Shown piece after piece: positions 63,273-64,000 of a DNA stretch of 64,000 bases (positions are counted from its first letter, which is position 1; each line of letters starts with the position of its first letter). Origin of the DNA: Lysobacter sp. A03 (GTDB taxonomy: Bacteria; Pseudomonadota; Gammaproteobacteria; Xanthomonadales; Xanthomonadaceae); the NCBI RefSeq assembly GCF_000855665.1, contig NZ_JXSS01000045.1, positions 1 through 64,000 of the forward strand, in the 5' to 3' direction. The translations under genes and the position numbers were made by a program. Below the pieces are notes generated by a model. It did no database searches. It was not told the DNA's origin and saw only the letters and a list, made by a program, of their open reading frames with translations.

Positions 63273-64000
63273 TCAGCTGCGTGCCTGCAGCGCACTTACG
63301 GCGGGCAGCTCCTTGCCTTCCAGGAACTCCAGGAACGCGCCGCCACCGGTGGAGATGTAGTCCACCCGGTCGGCGATGCCGTACTTGTCGACCGCGGCCA
63401 GGGTGTCGCCGCCACCGGCGATGGAGAACGCCGGGCTCGCCGCGATCGCCTCGGCCAACGTCTGCGTACCGTGGCTGAACGCCTCGAATTCGAACACGCC
63501 GACCGGGCCGTTCCAGACCACGGTGCCGGCCTGCGCGATCATTGCCGCATACCGCGCGGCGGTGTCCGGACCGATGTCGAGGATCATGTCGTCGGGGCCG
63601 ACAGCGTCCACCGCTTTCACGGTTGCCGGGGCATCGGCGGCAAAGGCCGGAGCAACCACGACGTCGCTGGGCAGCGGAATATCCGCGCCGCGCGCCTTGG
63701 CGTCGTGGATGATCTGGCGGGCGGTGTCCAGCAGGTCCAGCTCCACCAGCGACTTGCCGACGCCGTGGCCCATCGCGGCGATGAAGGTATTGGCGATGCC
63801 GCCACCAACGATCAGCTGGTCGACCTTGCCGACCAGCGAGGACAGCAGCTCCAGCTTGGTGCTGACTTTGGATCCGGCAACGATGGCCAGCAACGGCCGC
63901 GCCGGTTCATGCAGCGCCTTGCCCAGCGCGTCCAGCTCGGCCATCAGCAACGGGCCTCCAGCAGCAATTTTGGCGTGGCGGATCACGCCATGGGTGGATG
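63273..64000 (-). CDS. pgk: Phosphoglycerate kinase (N-terminal part outside the window)
   Basis: The frame is open through the right edge of the window. At the edge it reads [10 protein letters not shown], which is the HASTHG region near residue 170 of a typical Pgk, so about 160 N-terminal residues are missing. Further motifs are [44 protein letters not shown] and the C-terminal [13 protein letters not shown] and [14 protein letters not shown]. Pgk makes ATP from 1,3-bisphosphoglycerate. It leads the minus-strand pgk-HAD-pyk-aldolase run. Confidence 0.97.
   Translation of the reverse strand, partial: STHGVIRHAKIAAGGPLLMAELDALGKALHEPARPLLAIVAGSKVSTKLELLSSLVGKVDQLIVGGGIANTFIAAMGHGVGKSLVELDLLDTARQIIHDAKARGADIPLPSDVVVAPAFAADAPATVKAVDAVGPDDMILDIGPDTAARYAAMIAQAGTVVWNGPVGVFEFEAFSHGTQTLAEAIAASPAFSIAGGGDTLAAVDKYGIADRVDYISTGGGAFLEFLEGKELPAVSALQARS

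Noticed and set aside
1-64000. CRISPR array, transposon, prophage or integrase
   Set aside because: No regularly spaced repeats, transposase, phage structural or integrase-type products were seen. The one tRNA gene has no adjacent integrase.

Overview
The window is high-GC bacterial chromosome, gene dense on both strands. It shows no insertion sequence, prophage, integrase or CRISPR array. Gene content points to a gammaproteobacterium of the family Xanthomonadaceae, in the Lysobacter/Luteimonas group. The indicators are a large TonB-dependent receptor, GTP-type PEP carboxykinase, a DUF3348/DUF802/OmpA/DUF2894 cassette, a class I aldolase in a pgk-pyk cluster, and a RimB-RimK pair. The genus is an inference; no 16S rRNA gene is present. 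Starts were chosen by Shine-Dalgarno sequences, overlaps and family length. Several genes appear to use GTG.

Layout. 1-4 kb: 5' part of a DbpA-type RNA helicase, an S4 RNA-binding protein, a BON-domain protein, a ClpP-fold lipoprotein, a GIY-YIG protein and a tiny DUF1328 membrane protein. 4-8 kb: upp, then a lipase lipoprotein coupled to a DUF4105 membrane protein. 8-17 kb: htpG with a good heat-shock promoter match, prfC, AsmA, CBS protein overlapping a glycosyltransferase, mtgA, and hslO. 17-24 kb: a secreted protein of unknown function, a TonB-dependent receptor behind a long leader, and pckG. 23.5-27 kb: a TetR regulator divergent from fadE, with a palindrome at the fadE promoter. 27-30.4 kb: unknown anchored protein, GST and an MscS-type channel.

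30.6-36.5 kb is the most interesting region. A tight four-gene cassette encodes DUF3348, a 700-residue MotA/ExbB/ZorA-like membrane protein with a very long tail, a MotB/ZorB-like OmpA protein with the membrane Asp, and DUF2894. It looks like an uncharacterised ion-driven stator or rotary machine. Just downstream lie a probable DNA/RNA nuclease toxin and a YezG-like immunity gene.

36.6-50 kb is mostly housekeeping: hutU without hut neighbours, an NPP-type phosphodiesterase, ogt, a RimB/RimK pair, tRNA-Gly(CCC), a GDSL autotransporter esterase, thiS-thiG-trmB, an SLC13 transporter, a small Rieske protein, a FAH-family hydrolase and mscL. 50-59 kb: M28 aminopeptidase, a SpoU methyltransferase cut by an in-frame amber codon just before its conserved C-terminal motif, a Na+/alanine symporter, and an RND permease-adaptor pair. 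58.8-64 kb: cysK, then a minus-strand central-carbon cluster transcribed as pgk, HAD phosphatase, pyk, class I aldolase. pgk runs off the right edge.
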